Positions 6,355 through 9,834 of a DNA stretch of 9,834 nucleotides are shown piece by piece. Within the stretch, counting starts at the first letter, position 1. The number at the start of each line of letters is the position of its first letter. The DNA comes from an uncultured Haloferula sp. GTDB taxonomy: Bacteria > Verrucomicrobiota > Verrucomicrobiae > Verrucomicrobiales > Akkermansiaceae. Position numbers and translations under genes: made by a program. Below the pieces are notes generated by a model that saw nothing but the letters and a program-made list of their open reading frames with translations, did no database searches and had not been told where the DNA came from. Location of the stretch: positions 1 to 9,834 of the forward strand of contig CAMLOZ010000085.1 of assembly GCA_946481625.1 (NCBI GenBank), given 5' to 3'.

Positions 6355-8070
6355 ATGTCCGGACCCGGCCCCAGCGACTCCGAACTTCTCGCCGATTGGC
6401 TCGACCGCCACCGCGAGCCGGCCTTCCACGCGCTCGTGGAACGCTACGCCGGCCTCGTCCATATGGCTGCCCGGCGCACCTGCGGCGATGAATCGCTCGC
6501 CGCCGAGGCCTCCCAGCTCACCTTCATCGCGCTCGCCCGCAAGGCCCGGTCCCTCAGCGGCCGCTCCACCCTCGCCGGCTGGCTCCACGTCACCGCCATC
6601 CTCCAGGCCCGGAATCTCCTCCGCCAGCGGCGGCGCGAGATCCGCAAACTCCACATCCTGCGCACGCATATGGAAAACCAACCGCAGGCCTCCCCTGCGG
6701 CGGATTGGCAGCGCATCCAGCCCGTGCTGGATGAGGCGCTGGCCGCCCTCTCCACGAAGGACCGGGAGACCCTGCTGCTCCGCTTCTACCGTTCGCTCAG
6801 CGTCCGCGAGGTCGGTGCCGCGCTCGGTATCGCCACCGATGCCGCCCAAAAGAGGCTCGACCGAGCTACGGAAAAGCTCCGCCACCAGCTTGCCCGCCGC
6901 GGTTGCCAGGTGGGCGGCTCGCTCGGGGCGGTCATGCTCGCCGGCTTCGCCTCGGATGCTCAGGCCGCGTTGCCCTCCACCTCCCTCCTCGCCACCAAGG
7001 CGCTCGCCGCCGCGGGCACCGGCACCACCGCCACGCTCACCACCATCGGAATCATCGCCATGACCAAGAAAACCGCCATCACCGCCGGAGTCGTCGTCTT
7101 GCTCGCCGGAGCGGGCACCGTCGCCCTCATCAACCGCGACAAGGAGGCCCCCGCACCCGCTACCGCGGACAAGGGCGGCGTATCCACGTCCTCTTCTTCC
7201 CCGTCCGGCCTCGCCCCGGTCGAACCCGCCATCGCACGCGCCGAGCGCAACAAACCCCGCGACCCCGCCGCGAACCCCGACTTTATCGCGAAGTACGGCG
7301 AAGCCCGTACCAATCTTTCCAAGCACGTCGCCACGAATCTCATCAGCCTCCTGGAGGACGCCGTCGCCATGGGCGAAATGGCCGTCTCCGGCGAGATGGG
7401 GAATGCCTTCGGTGGTCCCCGCGGCGGCCTCCGCATGGGCTTGGGCGGCAAGCTGAACGACGACCTCAAGCTCACCGATGAACAGCAGGAGCAGGCTGCT
7501 GCCATCTACAAGGAATACCAGAAGCGCGAACTCGCGAAGTCGAAGGAGTCCATCGAGAAGCTCAAGAAGGACCCGCAGGCGCTCATGCAAATGATGCTCG
7601 CCAGCGACGCCCATTCCCGTGGCGAGATCCCGCAGGAAGAATACGACCGCATCCAGGCCTCCATCTCGGAGGACCTCAAGGGCACCATCAACCCGCTCGA
7701 CCGCCAGAACTTCCGCGGCGGCCAGCCGATGAAGGACAGCGCCTTCACCAGCGAGTTCCAGGCGATCCTCGATCCCGACCAGACCGCCACCTTCGCCGCC
7801 GCCGCCACCGAACAGCAGTCGAAAGAGGACGACGACCGCAGCATGAACAACCTGCCCTCGATGGAACTGGAGAAAATGGACCAGACCGTTGCCTCCGCCA
7901 AGAAGATGACCACCGGCCTCAGGAGCATGATGGAAGGCATGGGCGGCCTCCAGGATCTCGGGCCGATCATGGAAGAACAACGCAAGGCCCGCGAAGCCCA
8001 ACGCGCCGCGCAACAAGCACCCTCGCCTGAACCGGCCCCCGAATCCACCACGCCCCCCGCGGGCGAGTAA
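6355..8070 (+). CDS. ECF sigma factor fused to a membrane anchor and a periplasmic LTxxQ-like domain
   Basis: The protein has 571 residues, about three times a normal ECF sigma factor. Residues 10-95 are region 2 (HALVERYAGLVHMAARRT, then TLAGWLHVTAILQARNLL) and about 120-180 are region 4 with its helix-turn-helix (LSTKDRETLLLRFYRSLSVREVGAALGI). An Ala/Gly-rich weakly hydrophobic stretch (186-235) leads to KK and a clear membrane segment TAITAGVVVLLAGAGTVALI (240-259). A Pro/Ser/Thr-rich linker follows, then a helical, Met- and charge-rich region. It contains LKLTDEQQEQ (about 372-381) and, 100 residues on, LDPDQTATF, both recalling the LTxxQ motifs of Spy/CpxP-type envelope proteins. The tail is Pro/Glu-rich. 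With the DNA-binding part in the cytoplasm, the tail should be periplasmic. ATG 6355 was chosen over the in-frame GTG at 6346, which overlaps the presumed -10 box. No separate anti-sigma gene is adjacent. An in-frame ATG at 7060, just before the membrane segment, could give a separate anchor-tail product. The sensed signal is unknown. Confidence 0.85.
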   Translation: MSGPGPSDSELLADWLDRHREPAFHALVERYAGLVHMAARRTCGDESLAAEASQLTFIALARKARSLSGRSTLAGWLHVTAILQARNLLRQRRREIRKLHILRTHMENQPQASPAADWQRIQPVLDEALAALSTKDRETLLLRFYRSLSVREVGAALGIATDAAQKRLDRATEKLRHQLARRGCQVGGSLGAVMLAGFASDAQAALPSTSLLATKALAAAGTGTTATLTTIGIIAMTKKTAITAGVVVLLAGAGTVALINRDKEAPAPATADKGGVSTSSSSPSGLAPVEPAIARAERNKPRDPAANPDFIAKYGEARTNLSKHVATNLISLLEDAVAMGEMAVSGEMGNAFGGPRGGLRMGLGGKLNDDLKLTDEQQEQAAAIYKEYQKRELAKSKESIEKLKKDPQALMQMMLASDAHSRGEIPQEEYDRIQASISEDLKGTINPLDRQNFRGGQPMKDSAFTSEFQAILDPDQTATFAAAATEQQSKEDDDRSMNNLPSMELEKMDQTVASAKKMTTGLRSMMEGMGGLQDLGPIMEEQRKAREAQRAAQQAPSPEPAPESTTPPAGE

Positions 8071-8146
8071 ACTTTCCTCCCCCGGCTCCCATCACCCCCG
8101 GTCGCCTCAGCTCATGATGGCGGCCGGCGGTGATCCGTTCGAGCTT

Positions 8147-8171
8147 CCGGCAATCTCCGAGAATTTGCCGG
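8147..8171. repeat. Inverted repeat after the sigma factor gene
   Basis: CCGGCAA (8147-8153) and TTGCCGG (8165-8171) pair perfectly over 7 bp; TCT and AGA inside can extend the stem. It lies 76 bases after the sigma factor stop and has no T-run, so it may be a processing or rho-linked hairpin or a binding site. Nothing else recognisable was seen in 8071-8242. Confidence 0.35.
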
Positions 8172-8242
8172 CAACAGGTGGGCGTTTGGGTATGGGTGTG
8201 ACACCGACTAAGCTCACGAAAACAGGCACCATAATAGGAACT

Positions 8243-8766
8243 ATGGATTCAAAATATCAGAGTGTCAGTTTTGAAGAGGTAAGGGCGATGGTAGGGCATC
8301 CCGGCGATTGTCCCCATGAAGAGTGGGAGCTTCGCAACAAAGTCACAAGCGGCGGAAGTGCTCGTTATTGGCGTCAGTGCCTGAGCTGCGGGCAGAAGGT
8401 CGGATCTCAAATTCAAAAGTTCAAGTCGCTGATCCGGCGGCTGTCCCTTCATTTGACATCGAGCTTCAACAGTCCGCCTGGGAGAGATATCGCGAACAGT
8501 TCCACGCAGTAAAATCGAAACTTGAAGCGGAATCATTGCAAAGTAGGAGAATCGAGTACCAACGTTACCTCCGCTCACCTGAATGGGCTAGGATTCGCGC
8601 TTTAGTCCTTAAAAGGGATGGGGAAGTCTGCCAAGGTTGTCGCAGTCGTCGGGCAACTCAGGTTCACCACCTCACTTACGCTAATGTCGGGCGAGAGTTC
8701 TTATTTGAACTGACGTCGGTGTGCGACGAGTGTCATGAACGTCTCCACCATGGGCACCAATCTTGA
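8243..8766 (+). pseudogene. HNH endonuclease gene broken by a frameshift
   Basis: ATG 8243 (after a weak AGGA) opens MDSKYQSVSFEEVRAMVGHP, then CPH (C23, H25) and CLSCG (C46, C49), a zinc-ribbon-like start. At about 8400-8440 this frame loses sense, and the frame one base back carries on with VADPAAVPSFDIELQQSAW. It then gives a full HNH domain: YLRSPEWARIRALVLKRDG, CQGC, VHHLTY, CDEC and ERLHH, ending at TGA 8764-8766. Restoring one base would give about 174 residues, matching two-part zinc-ribbon plus HNH proteins known to me. Such proteins are metal-dependent nucleases of phage, mobile or restriction origin. The G+C content is lower than its neighbours (29 of 60 bases in 8521-8580). A sequencing error, a real inactivating deletion or a programmed shift could each explain the break; no classic slippery heptamer is obvious. 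The HNH part alone (in-frame GTG 8323) might still be expressed. Confidence 0.72.
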
Positions 8767-8804
8767 GCTTCTCGTGGTGACGATCATTGTCGGTTCTAGC
8801 TCTC

Positions 8805-9170
8805 CTAAAACTCCCCCCTGAACGAACACCGCGCTGTCGGCGTCTCGAAGATCACGATCTCCGCCAGACCCGGCAGATCCTTCTCCAGCTTCCGCCAGAA
8901 CCACGCCGCCATCCGCTCGATCGTCGGGCTCTCAAGTCCCTCGATGTCGTTCAGATACCCATGGTCGAGCAACTCCAGCAACGGCCGCATCGCATCCGAG
9001 ATCCGCTTGTGATCATAGACCCAGCCGATCGATTCATCCACCTCGCCCTCGATCGAAATCTCGATCTTGAAGCTGTGCCCGTGCATCCGCCGGCACTTGT
9101 GACCCTCCGGCAAGCTCGGGAGGGTGTGGGCGGCTTCGAAGCGGAATTCCTTGGTCAGGCGGGCGCGCAT
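8805..9170 (-). CDS. queD: 6-carboxy-5,6,7,8-tetrahydropterin synthase (QueD/PTPS family)
   Basis: The protein has 121 residues, typical for QueD, which makes 6-carboxytetrahydropterin from dihydroneopterin triphosphate, the first committed step to queuosine and other 7-deazaguanines. Landmarks in order are FRFEAAHTLP (zinc His), GHKCRRMHGHSF (catalytic Cys and the second and third zinc His), WVYDHKRISD (where many members have V-D-F), LDHGYLNDIEGLESPT (catalytic Asp-His) and FETPTARCSFRGEF (pterin-anchoring Glu). ATG 9170 was chosen because MRARLTKEF matches the usual N-terminus. An ATG at 9182 adds four residues and a TTG at 9206 adds twelve, the latter sitting 11 bases after a TAGCAA. No Shine-Dalgarno is seen. 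It is convergent with the HNH gene (38-base gap). No other que gene is in the window. Confidence 0.93.
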   Translation of the reverse strand: MRARLTKEFRFEAAHTLPSLPEGHKCRRMHGHSFKIEISIEGEVDESIGWVYDHKRISDAMRPLLELLDHGYLNDIEGLESPTIERMAAWFWRKLEKDLPGLAEIVIFETPTARCSFRGEF

Positions 9171-9222
9171 GGGCTTCAGCATGAGGGGTCGGGGAGGGGA
9201 GTGCAAGCAGGGGGAGTTTGCT

Positions 9223-9336
9223 AGTTTTCAGGAGGAGATCCTCGGGACGCATCGCCCGTGAACGCTTCCCCTCGATCCTTTCATTCCCCGTCGGACCTCT
9301 GCCTTTCTGCTTTTCCTGAAAACTGAACACTGAAAA
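9223..9336. repeat. 11-bp inverted repeat with a 7-bp tandem repeat in the right arm
   Basis: agttttcagga (9223-9233) is the exact reverse complement of tcctgaaaact (9314-9324), 80 bases apart. The right arm runs into three tandem 7-mers, CTGAAAA, CTGAACA and CTGAAAA (9316-9336), a short-period motif I recall from intergenic DNA elsewhere. It fills most of the gap between queD and the membrane protein gene. No gene is seen in 9171-9421. Confidence 0.5.
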
Positions 9337-9421
9337 CCAGCACACTCCCTTCACCAAACCCGTCCTGCCTTTTCACCGCCGGTTCATTCCCGCTTCACTG
9401 CTTGGGTAGTGGATAGGCCCA

Positions 9422-9834
9422 GTGATCCGGCGCTTGCTCCAACCGACCTCCGAGCTGCTCGATGACCCATCAACGGGGAATATCGCGCGCACCGCGGGAC
9501 TGGCTGCCGTCGCGCTGGCGGCCTACGGATTCACCACCGGCTTCTGGCGCTCGCCGGTGATGGGCGGCTACGTCGCGGTCAAGATGCCGCTGCTCGTCGC
9601 CTGCACGCTCGGCTGCAATGGCATCTTGAACGGTCTGCTCGGCATCCTCCTCGGCGGGCTGGGTTTCCGTGAATCGATGCTCGCCTTGCTCAGCGCCTTC
9701 GCCTCCGCCGCGCTGATCCTCGGCTCGCTCGCGCCGGTGACGCTGATGCTCGCGCTCGATGCTCCGCCGCCGGACTCGCCCTACGCCGCCTCCGCCCATG
9801 CCGGCTATCTGCTCTTCCATGTCCTGCTAATCGC
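9422..9834 (+). CDS. Polytopic inner-membrane protein, N-terminal part (runs off the window)
   Basis: The frame is open from GTG 9422 to the end (137 codons plus two bases). An in-frame TAG at 9407-9409 means the start cannot lie further upstream, apart from rare codons. It begins MIRRLLQPTSELLDDPSTGN, a soluble leader, then hydrophobic segments at about 24-40, 54-80 (VKMPLLVACTLGCNGILNGL), 85-113 (SMLALLSAFASAALILGSLA) and a further one from about 126. SPVMGGYVAVKMPLLV and the ILNGLLG stretch recall an uncharacterised membrane-protein family I have seen in Verrucomicrobiota; I can assign no function. A TAGTGG lies 9 bases before the GTG. The strongly periodic G+C-rich codon use supports coding on this strand rather than the opposite open frame. 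Confidence 0.75.
   Translation, partial: MIRRLLQPTSELLDDPSTGNIARTAGLAAVALAAYGFTTGFWRSPVMGGYVAVKMPLLVACTLGCNGILNGLLGILLGGLGFRESMLALLSAFASAALILGSLAPVTLMLALDAPPPDSPYAASAHAGYLLFHVLLI

Noticed and set aside
9470..9820. A 116-residue minus-strand frame near the window end
   Set aside because: It is rich in Arg, Glu and Gly and lacks domains, while the plus strand reads as a coherent membrane protein with periodic hydrophobic segments.

Overview
The window looks like a chromosomal stretch from a high-G+C bacterium of the phylum Verrucomicrobiota (Luteolibacter/Haloferula-like). This is inferred from protein style, not from a search. The pointers are an ECF sigma factor fused to a membrane anchor and a long C-terminal region, a dihydropteroate synthase with an NVNDDSFS motif, a paired sugar epimerase and Gfo/Idh oxidoreductase, scarce Shine-Dalgarno sequences, and intergenic gaps filled with short-period dispersed repeats.

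Layout. Bases 1-97 hold the start of folP on the minus strand. It is divergent from a two-gene plus-strand operon: a tagatose/psicose-3-epimerase-type TIM-barrel protein (318-1214) and a Gfo/Idh/MocA oxidoreductase (1254-2378), probably for catabolism of an unusual sugar. The 220-base gap before the operon carries two copies of a 13-bp dyad and a hairpin next to the folP start. A symmetric hairpin (2397-2447) separates the operon from a convergent Upf1-like SF1 helicase (2461-about 5166, minus) with a worn restriction-endonuclease-like C-terminus. Divergent from the helicase is a Tat-exported Mn-type superoxide dismutase (5282-6007). A repeat-rich gap (6008-6342) leads to the membrane-anchored ECF sigma factor (6355-8070). 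Next come a frameshifted, lower-G+C HNH endonuclease gene (8243-8766), a convergent queD (8805-9170, minus), a gap with an inverted repeat, and the start of a polytopic membrane protein (9422 to the end).

No tRNA, rRNA, CRISPR array or insertion sequence was found. The genes are mainly metabolic or housekeeping (folate, queuosine, sugar oxidation, superoxide defence) plus one envelope-linked regulator. The most unusual items are the one-piece transmembrane sigma factor, two sugar enzymes that each lack a residue normally central to their family, the pseudo-nuclease tail of the helicase, and a TAnnGT promoter-like motif lying only 6-11 bases before several start codons, which suggests leaderless or very short-leader mRNAs.
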